Shown here: in pieces, positions 11,691 to 33,609 of the stretch | Layout of the letters: each line of letters opens with the position of its first letter | How positions within the stretch are numbered: the first letter of the stretch is position 1 | Assembly (NCBI GenBank): GCA_029465975.1 | Contig: CM055753.1 | Coordinates: 7,276,821 to 7,340,820 of the forward strand | Origin: Dallia pectoralis | Taxonomy: Eukaryota; Chordata; Actinopteri; Esociformes; Umbridae | Direction: 5' to 3' | Length of the DNA stretch: 64,000 nt | Notes under the pieces: model-generated | What the model saw: only the letters and a program-made list of their open reading frames with translations | Database searches by the model: none | What the model was told of the DNA's origin: nothing | Made by a program: the position numbers and the translations under genes

Positions 11691-14600
11691 CGCAGACATC
11701 CCCATGTCCGTGGGTGTCACAGAGGCGAAGGCCAACCCCTCCCAGCTCAACGCTGCAGAGTTCCTGTGGGATCTCAACAAAAGAGCCTCCGTGTTCGTAC
11801 AGGTAACAAACACACAGAGACCCTGTCAGATTTACCCGTCTAGACTGTTTCTTTGATTAAATGTGTGTGTCTGTGTTTGTGTAGGTCCACTGCATCAGTA
11901 CCGAGTTCACTCCTAGGAAGCATGGGGGCGAGAAGGGAGTCCCCTTCAGGATCCAGATCGACACCTTTAAACAGGGCGATGGTGGAGAATACACTGAACA
12001 CCTCCACTCTGCCTCCTGCCAAATCAAAGTCTTCAAGGTACACACACACACACACACACACAGGAAATGAACACATGCCACGCTAAGCCTGGTCCCCCTC
12101 CTTCAGATGCCTGCACCATATAAGCCTTCCGCGCTGGCAACGTCTCTCTCACGCCGGCTCTACGTCTCTCTCTTTGTCCTCAGCCAAAGGGGGCAGACAG
12201 AAAACAGAAGACAGACCGGGAGAAGATGGAGAAACGACCGTCTCAGGAGAAGGAGAAGTACCAGCCCTCTTATGACACAACCATCCTTTCTGAGGTTAGT
12301 CATTTGATGATTTGTCACATGTTGCATGTATTATAATATTTCATATCAGCGGGGAAGAGTTTATGTGTGTGTGTGTGCACAGATGAGACTGGAGCCCATC
12401 ATAGAGGAAACGGGAGACTTCGAGCTGAAGAAGACCAGCAAGAGAACACTGCCTGCCGACTGTGGAGACTCTCTGGCCAAAAGAGGCAGTGTAAGATGCC
12501 TTTGTATTAGTGGATATTTCTCCTGCCCTCCTCAACCTCCTCTTTGCCCTTCTCTGAACTTCTGTCAGTGAAATGATTACCAAAACAATGGACTTTTGTT
12601 ATAACGACATATCTCTTTTTTGTGGTCGTTGATCTGTACGATGTCAGAGACATGTGTGTTATGGTGACATATCTCCTCTGGTCATTGATATGTGTGTGTG
12701 TGTGTTAGTGACATATCTCCTCTCTGGTTAGTGTTCTCCGTGGCCTGATGCCTACGTCAGCCCCCCACAGACAGCTGGCCCTTCCTTCACCTCCACACCT
12801 CTCTCCACCTACACCGCCTCATCTGTATCCCAAAGGTAGGTTGGTTAAAAAGGGACCATATTAAAGTCTCTGTGTAGTCATAGTAACGCTCATTGACTGA
12901 CTGCTGTGTTCTAGTGACTCCTCGTCGCCAAATCACCAGGCAGATCCTGTCAGCCAAGTTGTTACAGAGGTTAGTATACATCACATCTCCTATTCTGTGA
13001 GTTTCTCATTTAACACATCAACTTAACTGTATCTACCTTCCCACTCCGTAACAAGCACCTGGACTCTCTCCTGCTCTCTCTCTTCCCTTTTCTCTCTTTC
13101 TCCTTCTCCCTCTTCCTCTATCCCGGTCTCTTTACAGCAGCTCAGTCCTACAGCTACCATCCAGGAGACTCAGAAGTGGCTCATTAAGAACCGCTTCAAT
13201 ACCTATGCACGGCTCTTCTCACACTTCTCAGGTACACACACATTTCTCACACACTTCTTAGGTACACACACACACATTTCTCACACACTTCTTAGGTACA
13301 CACACACACATTTCTCACACACTTCTTAGGTACACACACACACATTTCTCACACACTTCTTAGGTACACACACACACATTTCTCACACACTTCTTAGGTA
13401 CACACACACACATTTCTCACACACTTCTTAGGTACACACACACACATTTCTCACACACTTCTCAGGTACACACACACACACACTTTCACACACACACATT
13501 TCTCACACACTTCTTAGGTACACACACATTTCTCACACACTTCTCAGGTACACACACACACATTTCTCACACACTTCTTAGGTACACACACACACATTTC
13601 TCACACACTTCTCAGGTACACACACATTTCTCACACACTTCTTAGGTACACACACACACATTTCTCACACACTTCTTAGGTACACACACACACATTTCTC
13701 ACACACTTCTCAGGTACACACACATTTCTCACACACTTCTTAGGTACACACACACACATTTCTCACACACTTCTTAGGTACACACACACACATTTCTCAC
13801 ACACTTCTCAGGTACACACACATTTCTCACACACTTCTTAGGTACACACACACACATTTCTCACACACTTCTTAGGTACACACACACACATTTCTCACAC
13901 ACTTCTTAGGTACACACACACACATTTCTCACACACTTCTTAGGTACACACACACACATTTCTCACACACTTCTTAGGTACACACACACACATTTCTCAC
14001 ACACTTCTTAGGTACACACACACACATTTCTCACACACTTCTTAGGTACACACACACACATTTCTCACACACTTCTTAGGTACACACACACACATTTCTC
14101 ACACACTTCTCAGGTACACACACATTTCTCACACACTTCTTAGGTACACACACACACATTTCTCACACACTTCTTAGGTACACACACACACATTTCTCAC
14201 ACACTTCTTAGGTACACACACACACATTTCTCACACACTTCTTAGGTACAGGTATATTGTTGTTGTTATTAAAGTAAAGCCATTGTGATATGTAGGTTGT
14301 GACTTACTGAAGTTGACCCGGGACGACCTAGTTCAGATCTGTGGAGCGCCGGATGGAATCCGACTCTTCAACACACTCAAATCTAGGTGAGGGGGTGGGT
14401 ACTGGGATGGGGGGGTAGAAAAAGGAAGTGTGTGGGTGTGGGCACAGTGTATATAGCTAGATGAGAGAGTGTAACATGTTACGCGTGTATTCATTCCTGC
14501 AGGTCTGTGCGTCCCTGGTTGACCCTCTATGTGTGTCAGGAGTCCGAGGTTGAGAGCCCCCTGCTGGAGAGACGCAGCAACAGCAAGAACGGAGAGCACA

Positions 14601-15789
14601 GTGAGCCACCTAACTTATTCGGTACGCATGCCTCTCTAGAATGCGTTTACTTCTATGACTAGTACATGAATAATATGTACCTAGTTAATTTTTAAATTGT
14701 TGTACCGTATGAATATCTCAATGGAGTTCTCATCATATTAAACCGAAGTAAATGCACTGTATTTATTGACCACACTTGGAATCCCACAGAATTGTAAGAA
14801 AGCAATAATAAAATCACCAAAAGCTGAAATATACATTTATGTGTGCATGATTGGATATTTGGTGTATATGACCACAATTGTTTAACTGTGGATACAGAGA
14901 TGTTTCTGGGCAGACTTATAATAAGGGTATTAACGTGTGTGTGTGTGTGTGTGTGGCGCGCGCATCTGCAGTGTACCACGCTCTGTACCTGGAGGAGCTG
15001 ACAGCAGCGGAGTTGATCAGGAAGATGGCGTGTGTGTGTGGCGTTCCATTGGGACAGATCAACCAGGTGTACCGACAGGGACCCTCAGGGATACACATAC
15101 TGTTGTGTGACCAGGTACAATGCAGGGAGGAAATGGTTACATACTGCTGGGTGACCAGGTACACTACAGGGAGGAAATGGTTAATACATACTGCTGGGTG
15201 ACCAGGTACACTACAGGGAGGAAATGGTTAATAAATACTGCTGGGTGACCAGGTACACTGTAAGGGGATGAGTCATGAACGTTTTATGGCCACCAGATGG
15301 CAGTGAAATATCTGTTTACAAAGCCTGTTTACAAACAAAACAGACATATTAGGAATATAAATGTTCTGGTCAGTGGTTAATTGCTTCCGGCCCAAAATAA
15401 TCCCACGCCTATACACTGCTTTAAAATTGGTGTGAGCCCGGAATGTCCATGCAACTATTTATTTCGGAGCATATCTGTCAATCTGTAAAATATTGCCTCT
15501 CGTCTCTGTTCTATCCCGTGTTAGAATATTTCTAAAAACCCCAATACCCCTTGTTTTGCGTTCTGATTGTAGGTCTTTAACATCATTTCATTTTGTTCCC
15601 TAGATGGTTTACAACTTACCCGATGAGAGCTGCTTTCTCATTGGCACACTTAAAGGTATGTCGACACACACAGACTGTGCCGTACTGGCCCACTGTTCTG
15701 GTCCAACTGTTTTGACTAGCGACTTATTTCCCTGTCTTTTTTCCTACATAGATGAAACGGGGGAGGGGCTTCACCTGATTTTAAAGTAG
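7977..15789 (+). CDS. ubp1: Upstream-binding protein 1 (CP2/grainyhead family transcription factor)
   Basis: UBP1 (LBP-1a) is a sequence-specific nuclear transcription factor related to TFCP2. Coding exons: 7877-8092 (ATG chosen at 7977), 11027-11184, 11325-11401, 11495-11600, 11696-11802, 11885-12037, 12184-12294, 12383-12490, 12732-12835, 12915-12969, 13138-13231, 14296-14386, 14503-14621, 14972-15114, 15604-15655 and 15752-15789. All phases agree and give 543 residues, against about 540 in human. The MAWVLKMD start matches the family. Landmarks in order are the CP2 DNA-binding domain ([59 protein letters not shown]), a basic linker (KPKGADRKQKTDREKMEKR), a SAM-like domain (KLTRDDLVQICGAPDGIRLF) and the C-terminal oligomerisation domain (INQVYRQGPSGIHIL, ending LHLILK). 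Introns after exons ending 13231 and 15114 carry donor-derived repeats. Confidence 0.95.
8093..9637. other. ubp1 intron, proximal part
   Basis: This is the first half of the 2.9-kb intron that follows the start-codon exon. It is AT-rich with poly-T runs near 8868-8882 and 9271-9290. No exon, RNA gene or named repeat is recognisable. Confidence 0.5.
9638..10265 (+). mobile_element. Decayed Tc1/mariner-like element (transposase fragment)
   Basis: The segment begins with an end-like sequence (ctaccattcagaagttctgg) and continues in the order of salmonid-type Tc1 elements. It shows cagcagaataatgttgtgct, aaagaagcaataaaacgg, a block matching the N-terminal DNA-binding half of the transposase (gtctagtttgagaaaccg, agtctcaacgtcaacagtaa, gatgctggccttctagac) and a terminal part resembling cagtctgagatgtggctttt. 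It is riddled with indels and stops and lacks the catalytic half, so it is a dead, internally deleted copy. Family assignment rests on recalled fish Tc1 consensus sequence; ends are approximate. Confidence 0.8.
13232..14252. repeat. ~30-34-bp minisatellite grown from a ubp1 5' splice site, ~30 copies
   Basis: The array starts at the donor of the exon ending 13231 and fills most of the intron. Units of 30 or 34 bp (differing in CA number) each contain ttctcacacacttctcag or its ttcttag variant followed by gtacacac. The exon end itself reads ttctcacacttctcag before gtacacac, so every unit duplicates the exon tail plus donor. Extending the exon to the second donor would meet an in-frame TAG formed by the ttcttag variant. 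Confidence 0.95.
15098..15265. repeat. ~47-bp tandem repeat duplicating ubp1 exon end and donor, 4 copies
   Basis: The last 17 nt of the coding exon ending 15114, its donor and about 27 nt of intron are repeated three more times at 15142, 15189 and 15236 (the last truncated). Decoy donors lie at 15159, 15206 and 15253, each in the context gaccag/gtacac. In-frame read-through meets a stop near 15199. Copies 2 and 3 are nearly identical, suggesting stepwise recent duplication. Confidence 0.95.
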
Positions 15790-17240
15790 CTGTGGAGGAT
15801 TAGGCCACGACGACATCTCTCAACACTCCTCCCTCAGAGGGGAGCTTGGCAGCCTCATGTGTTCTCCGTCTTCTGGTTCAGACGGCCGTGTGAAAGGCGG
15901 ACGGACGGACGGAGAGAGAGACTGAGCTGGGCCGAGGCCATGTTAATGTTAGAATCTGACGCGCCTGTGACCACTGTTTCATATTGAAAACACTATTACT
16001 GAGGGGGAGAGGGGTGAGTAGGGGGAGGCTTGTGATGTTCTGGTTTGTCTTAATTTCTGTTTTGTTTGCCTGAACGGGGCATATATATATTTAAATATAT
16101 ATATATATATATGGGGCAGTGCGATAGGCTTCATATAGGGATTGGCCAGGGTAAGTAGACAGTGTTGTGACGCTGTAACTCCATTTGTCTTGAACCTGCA
16201 AAAGAATGAACGGGCGGACAGAACTCTGCTGCATGCGTCCGCTCAAACCGAGATGAAGCCACGACCACTTCCACTGAAGCAGCGTTGACAGCCAACAGAA
16301 ACTGAGCAGACCCTGTGGATGTTTTAAAACACAGTCAGGGCCTGTTTCTGTATCCGGTTCTGATACCATCCTATATTCCAGGCTATTTCAGAGCTATTTC
16401 CTCATCTGCTCCGTGTGGGCGTCATGGATACTGGTTTCATTCTGCTCATGTCTCTTAAACCTGAATGTTCATATGAACTGTTGCTTTTATCATCTTTAGT
16501 TTTAGTCTTGACAATGACAGTTTCTTTGTTTAGCTGTCAGGAGGTCATGTCTCTGGTGCCATACTTCTCTGTTTTCTGGGTCAGTATACTTCTTCTGAAA
16601 CACACATTGTCTTTTCTAAAATATTGACATGGATTGGTGCTGTTGAGGAAGCATTAGTCTGAGGTAGACTGTTTACCCCTAGTAAGTACAAGGGGGTTCT
16701 ACACTGTAATCATCAGTCATCTGTTTTTCTCACTACAAAATGGACCAAACTGGGTTGTGTTCTTGGAAGTGACCGCGCAGGCCTATCCAAGGTCTGGTTG
16801 TCCTTCACCCCTAACAGGTTGGGCTGGAAACCCCTCATGTGTCCTCACATCTTTAATTGGCGCTAGTGGCAGCAAGAACTGTGTGAGTGCACATGTGCGT
16901 AGGTGCTAGTGTGTCTTTTTTTTCTTTTTCTTTTAGCAATTGTTTCAGAGACTTACCTAGCTTGATAAATCAGTAGTTATCACCGCTTTCCCTCTTGGCA
17001 TGAACCGTTTTTAGTTTACATTTTAGTTAAGAGCATTAGGTTGTGCGGGTTGAGGATGGGAGAAATGTTTTTTTTTCTTTTGTTTGGAGTGGGTTTATTG
17101 TAGCCCCAGTCATCGGTATTTCCACCAGAAATAAAAGACCAAGTCTGCACTGAGAATCACAGTTGTTCATCTTGATGTAGTGTGTAGTTTGTGAATCACT
17201 CCATTCACGGATTCTGGGAGAAATAAAGTGAATATTAACA
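15790..17240 (+). other. ubp1: ubp1 3' UTR
   Basis: Noncoding sequence after the ubp1 stop. It holds a short (AT)n tract at 16081-16112 and two AATAAA signals, at 17130-17135 and 17222-17227, the likely end of the transcript. Isolated open frames here have no recognisable protein similarity. Confidence 0.55.
17222..17227 (+). terminator. ubp1: Poly(A) signal, ubp1 (distal)
   Basis: A canonical AATAAA lies 1.43 kb after the stop. A second copy at 17130-17135 could serve as an alternative proximal signal. Confidence 0.5.
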
Positions 17241-17923
17241 ATTATGTAAATCGTGTCTTATAATGTGACTGTACCGGAGACTGAAATACACAAAATATTT
17301 AGATAACATGTATGATGTTGAATGGATATTAATCTGTTGGATATAAAAAGGGAGTTGTGTTCACTCTATTCATTTTATTCTACCTGCAACGTTCAGAACA
17401 TTTCACATCACACCAGCAAGACAGACCATGTTCCTTACAATGCTGAGGGCCTTCACTCAAATTGGTCATGTATGAAATACTTTTCAATCATGTATAATAC
17501 AGTGATAACTGGCTTAATTCTACCTACCTATCCTTTGTGTCTCTGTGTTTTTGTATAGCTTTTTCAGACGTGCTATACAGAGGAGAACTACATAAACACA
17601 CCCATCTGTAATATAAGTTATACTATAAAGATACTCTGTCTATTGGATTTTGATTTGGGATCTACCATAACCATGTTATGATGATTTAGACAGATATAGT
17701 ACAGTAAAGAAAACGTAAACAGGTATACACCGTATACTATGTTTTGTCTGGTAAAATTGTATGTAACCCGCGATGTCATGGATTAATAGAAAGCTACCAA
17801 AGTAAATACATACTAAAAATATTTGGATATGGGCCCATCCGGCACAATAAATGGTCACATGTAGAAATATTTTTCTAGAACATATCCCATCTAGCGCTCG
17901 CTGGTCAGCTTTATCTATGCGTC

Positions 17924-18030
17924 AACGTCATATGACGTTTCGCAGCACAATCCAGGAAGTAGGGAGTCACTTGTTTTTGTCCGGTTGGTGGCTGTCTCCT
18001 ATTTTATTTGTTACTTTCCGCGCGCGGGCC
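17924..18030 (+). promoter_or_regulatory. pdcd6ip: Putative pdcd6ip promoter: CRE-type palindrome and E2F-like site
   Basis: A perfect 16-bp palindrome, aacgtcatatgacgtt, at 17924-17939 places two CRE/ATF half-sites (TGACGT) head to head, 95 bp before the start codon. An E2F-like tttccgcgcgcg lies near 18016-18027. The composition rises sharply in GC just before the ATG. Function is inferred from motifs only. Confidence 0.4.
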
Positions 18031-18033
18031 GAA

Positions 18034-27988
<9,955 letters not shown>

Positions 27989-28850
27989 CTTCTCCATCAC
28001 TTCTCTACTATCCCATTGACTGACAGCAGCAACCATCCTAATGGCTCCAGCAATAACTCCCTAATCCCTTAATTTCCTTTGTTCCATCCTGTCCTTTTCC
28101 TTCTTACCCACAATGCACTTCAGCTAGCGCTCCCTTTTTCTCTCTAGCCATACTCATGCACTAACCAGCCCCTCTTATGTTTGTTTTTGTATTATGTTAT
28201 TTTCTAATTATTGTGTTTAATTGTTTACGTTCTTGCTTATCTTCCTGATTTGATTTGTCGGCATGGCTGGGCAGCTATTTGACACTAGTGGAGCTGGAAT
28301 AAATTCTGAGATTAGGGAATTAATTAATGAATGTTCCCAGCCGTCATCGTTCTGAATATTTCAAACCTCTATCCGGGATGTACGACTGGAATTTGCCTAC
28401 TGGGAGAATCTTATTTCATCTGTGGCTTTTCCTGTTTCCCTCTGTTCATCCATCTTAACACCTGGCGCTACTATATCATATTTTTGTAATGAATAATGTC
28501 TATGTATTAATCCAACGAAACGACTGTAGGTTTTCTAAAAGAGCTGATGACTGAGATGGCCTCTTTCCCATCTTCCCACGCTGTTATGTTTTCTGCTCGG
28601 TCTGGGGATCTGTCTTTCTGTTTTACAATCGGAAGAAGGCTGTAAATTGCTGTAGATGTTTTCTGGGATAAAGGTTGTTATTATATATATATATATAAAT
28701 ACCTACTGTATGTGGTTGATCTAACAACGCTGCGTGTTTCTTTTTGGTTCTAAAGAAATTAAAACATCACTGGAGACCAGATGTGTGTCTCTCGCAGTTA
28801 GCAAAGTCTTTTGTAACATTTTGTTTTAAAAAATAAAACGGTATCCTTGA
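27989..28850 (+). other. pdcd6ip: pdcd6ip 3' UTR
   Basis: Noncoding sequence after the TAA stop. It contains an early AATAAA near 28298, a short (TA)n tract near 28682-28698, and a later AATAAA at 28832-28837 that probably marks the main end. Confidence 0.6.
28832..28837 (+). terminator. pdcd6ip: Poly(A) signal, pdcd6ip (distal)
   Basis: A canonical AATAAA in an A-rich context 0.84 kb after the stop. The signal near 28298 may give a shorter transcript. Confidence 0.5.
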
Positions 28851-31560
28851 CATCGCATGATTATACATCTTTACCTTTAGTGTCATTTCAAATATTTGCA
28901 ATACCCCAAAGCCAATGAGACATCAGAATATGTCAAAAAGGTTCCCTCACCTAGTACATCCCTGTAGCTAAAATACATGTTCCCTACAGCGTGAGCAGAT
29001 CATAAGATAATGACTAGTGAGTACTTACTGGTAGATACAGGTACTGGCCAGGAGAGAGCAGTCTTGTGCTGGAGACCTGTGACTATTGAGACCACCAAGT
29101 CAACTGACAGTTGTTCAACCTACACACACACACATCACAGAAAGTCCGGATAGTTACGTCTGTTTCACCAATCACACACTTCCGTCAACTCTGGTCATCT
29201 GTACATAAATTATGGCGCAAATTATGTTCTAAAAAGGTCTGAATCGAATTCACTTGCCTGTCCTAAAAATGTATTAACTATCTCATTTAGATACCTCACT
29301 CTACAGTGCTGGCATGTGAGTGACACATATGGCTGGCCATTGTGAGATCTGGAAGGAAAGAGAAGTCCTCTGCCACTGACATCTATCTTTCGTTTTGTCA
29401 AACTGTTTAGTCTAGCATGGTTTTGCTTTAAGCCCTGTAAGCGCGCACACACATAGAGTAAAGTCGTCTAATATGGGCCTATATGCAAGTGATTTAAGAT
29501 TAACCTTGAATAAGTAGTCGACTGGCCAACGCTCTCTCAGAAGGATGCCTGGTCAGTGGTCACTTTCACTGATGGATAAAAAGAAAGAGACGGGTGCACA
29601 CAGATACATTATCACTTCTGGTATACGCCTGCCTGTCTCTACTCCTCTGTCCCTGATGACTCAGAAATGAATGGCGATGACAAAGATCTAAGAGGGCTTG
29701 TGTGGGATACTTTTAGTGGTGTGTGTGTGTTGGTGTGCGTTTCTCTGGCCTTCATCCCACTGAAGCAGGTGGCACTTCTGAGGTACTGTCTATCCACACC
29801 ACACTGACACCCTATATCGTGTCTGTCTCAGTGGACATTGCCATGCCAGAACCTGCTCAGCGTTCCTGAGGACTTAACTGTCCGTCTCACTGACACACAG
29901 CAGAGTGACCTGTCTGTCCTTAGCTGCATAACCACAAACCTAGATGACTCATTTACAGTGTCTTATAGACAGGAAGTATCTCTGGAATGCCACCAGGGTC
30001 CAGCCCACTTTCATTCCATAGCTCATCCAGCTTCTGTGGTCGGCTCTTGGATCTCTTTCTGACACACATACACACACACATGTATGCAAATTCAGTAACG
30101 CACACCAATGTTCAACTTATGTCATTGACTCTGCAAATATGGAAATGCTCTGAAGGGACAGATGAAGGTAGAAAGAAAACAGGAATGAAGTAGCAGAAAA
30201 AAGATACCGTAGAATTAATATTCTTCTGTTAAATGTGATAGTTTGTAAGTTTGTATTTCAATGATTATGGGGACCAAAAACAAAACAATTCATTCATAAA
30301 CCTATCCTAACCTTTGCTGTAACTTAAGTGTAAACCATGTACTTTAAATCTGACAGAAACCACAATGCTAACCTCAATTTAATTTATTTTTTACTAGACA
30401 TGATTTTTTCATTATGGAGACCTCAGAAGTTCTAAATGAGGGTAATTCCTTCATGTTTTCTGACCCTGTGAGATCTTTCGGTCCTAATTTGGTCATGCAG
30501 CCCATGATAAGGCTTCCGAAGACCCAATGAGATGATCTAAGTGGCGAGTATCCATAGAGATTGTTGCTATGGCGAGAGAAAATCTCACTTCATTAGGAAC
30601 GTTTATAAATACCCCTTATCAAGCGTTTGTATAATCATCCCCACCACCATCATCTGCATCTTCATCCACATCTTCATGACATTCAGATCTGATAGTGTTG
30701 AGACCTGTTGGGTTAAAATCCACCCGCCCCCACACTCCCCACACCCCCCCGCAATTGTTTTCTGGAAGCATCTTATTGTTCCAAGACAGTTACTAACTGT
30801 ACATATTTTGGTCTCACTCAGAAAAAAAGAATGAGCGAGAAAACCTTTAGCTGTTGTATGCAAACGCTCGTTACCCACCACTAACCCACATAACCAGAAA
30901 TGCAGGTGTGTTTGAAGGTGTCTTGATACCGAACACACACACGCACAGATAATATTGCAAAATGGTTGATAATGATAATTTGCCTTGTTTATGAGTAACT
31001 TAGCTTGGCAAACACAAGTTGCCACTGGAACACAGGACTGATGTTTGCTGAATTTCTGTATGTGTATATTCCATTAGAAGTCAACAATGTCCACCTACAA
31101 TATTAATATACAATATAAACAATGTCTACACTGTATTGCTTTCCTTTCAAACACAAAAGACAATTCGTAGCGACCGGAAGCTATTGAATTGTTCATGCCC
31201 AACCAAAACATCAAAACAATAAATGGTGTTGATGTAAATATGTGATCTAATACATGTGGTGGTGAATTGTCAAACAAACATTCAGAGTAAAGGACGTTAA
31301 AAACTACTTTTAGTTTCATAGACGCAATATACAGTAAACACAGACGGAATGTAAACCACAGTAAAGCATGTTAAACTGCGCTTCCCGTCAGCTTCAACTG
31401 TGTGACACGGACAGTAAACACCTCACAGCACAGACACACAGCCATTAGAGTAGTCACTAGAGAGAGCATATAGCAGCTGAGTCACACACATACATATCCG
31501 CGCCCGGCCGTACACACACACACACACACGAGCGACCAGCTGTTCTCTTCCTAAAAGGTT
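28851..31560. other. Intergenic, pdcd6ip to arpp21
   Basis: AT-rich intergenic DNA with scattered short CA tracts. I find no exon, RNA gene or transposon that I can name. Open frames here lack family features. Confidence 0.5.
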
Positions 31561-31981
31561 TTATATAATAGGGGCGTCTATTTCTGCGAGTGTGCAATGT
31601 GGAGATGAGCCCGACCCGACGTCTCCATTCCCGCATGCCGTGACTGTCATACCACCTAAACCCACTAGACTAGCAGGTGTCAACTAGGCGACCGCGTGCG
31701 AGAGAGCTACGGAGAACCGGCAGAGTGAGATAGAACCTCGCGCGTGTGTAGTAAGAGTGCAGCAAGTGCTGTTGTGCGCGTGCGTGCATACTCGTTTTAG
31801 AGAGAGAGCGCGTGGGTAGAGAGTTGCGTCTGGTGTGAGTTGTGCTGGTGTGTGTGAGGCACGGTGCGGTTGTCTCTAATTACAGATAGAAAAGCGGAGG
31901 CGCGCGCGGAAACGAAACGAACCTTCAGGACCTACTCCGCGCTCGAGACACTTTCAGTTATAACGGATTATTTCAGTCGAG
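31561..31981 (+). promoter_or_regulatory. arpp21: arpp21 promoter and 5' noncoding exon
   Basis: A TATA-like ttatataata at 31561-31570 is followed by GC-rich sequence and an exon-like stretch ending at a strong donor, gag/gtaagag, with GT at 31982. No start codon leads into the arpp21 frame here, so this would be an untranslated first exon spliced over 4.5 kb to the ATG exon. The exact start site is unknown. The link to arpp21 is inferred from orientation and the absence of another downstream gene. Confidence 0.5.
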
Positions 31982-32796
31982 GTAAGAGAAACACAAAGTA
32001 ATCTGATTTTCTTAATGCTTTGCGAATAACTGCGTGTTGTTGCTGTGTCTTTTACCACGTGATTGTAATTATGTTGATGATGTTGTTGTTTTTGTCACTT
32101 TACTATTGGTTGCAGTTAGGTCCATACTGTAGGCTATTTGCATACTGACTCAGGGCTGACGGACGGCCACATAGTGAGTCAGATATTGTTATTGGGTCAC
32201 TATGCGAAATCACGAATTGTCTTTTTCTGAATCATATTTTTTTTTTTACATAGGCAGGCTATTTTCTCGGTTTACCAGAGGAATAATAGTGCTGCAAGTG
32301 AAATATAGTCGACTTGAACCGGCAGTGTTGACGGTATGACTAGAGAGTAAGAGATGAGGTGCCGGTAATGGGAAGATATAGACCTGAGAAAAGGGGACGT
32401 GGAGGGAGCGATGCAAGGAGGGGTGGAGAGAAATAGGTTTGACAGCCCAGTAAAGACAGGTAGCTGGTGGGGGAAAGTACGGTGTCTTATATGGCTCAAT
32501 TCAATCAAACCCTTTTATGCGGTATTTTCTCTGTGGGCATGGCATTGTCCCTTTTTCAATACTCCAATTAAGTCACAAGCTGATCTTGAGTGCTGTATAC
32601 AACCTTACAACTACCACCAGTGGGACATCTGCCACTCAACAGGTACGCTGTCACTACAGAATTTGTAATGTGTGGATATTGGAGTACTGTAAATACAGTT
32701 ACTGTAAAAACATTGATATGGTAAGTTTGAATGAAGTCCAGACATAACTCAGCTAGACCATTGGAACTCAACTTGAGCTGGGCTGGGAATGTAGTG

Positions 32797-32831
<35 letters not shown>

Positions 32832-33609
32832 GTGTTTGTTGCATGACAGGCCGCTATGGTTATTTCAGGCCTGTCTCAGTGGGTTAATCAAACAAGGAAC
32901 AGTGCCGGGTGCAGAAGTCTAACCCATGTTGTAGCAGTATATGTAAACCAACCAGCAGCACCACTGTACTTGACTTGTTATTTCGGCCTGTTTTTTCTGC
33001 TTCCGTCAACTGCCAGAGAACTCCCCTGTTCTTTTGGAGGTGAGACGTATATTTCCTAACCACTGACGTTCTTTCAAACAGCCTTGATCACCTGCTGACT
33101 GTACATAACTTGCTGCTAGCTGATTGATCACAGATCAATTTGATTTCGGGAACATTATGCAATTACTGTCTTTATTTGTTCGTTAGTAGTAAGACCTCTC
33201 CAGATTAATCGGCAGCATTCGGTTTTCTCTTTTGAATTCCGTGCATTTGTTATCATTTTGTTGTCACACTTTACATTGTTGTCATGTATCTTATCTACCA
33301 GGTGCACTTGAGCTTGACACCGTGAGAAGCTCATTTCCTGATCAGCACTCACCACTCATTTTACTTGGTGACTTCCTGAAGTCTGACTTTGATTATTTTC
33401 TTTCCAGCCACTTCTTATTTTTTCTCTTAAATCAATCACTCAATCGAGTGTATTTTAAGAAGCCCTTTTTACTTGGGTAAAGTGGATTTCACAGAGTAAT
33501 TAGACCTCACCTTTAATTAGACATTGTTTTTCGACCAACCTCACTGTAACCCCAACCAGGTTTGCTTCTGATTTTCTTTACTCCAATCCACCCTGCCCAC
33601 GTGGTCATG

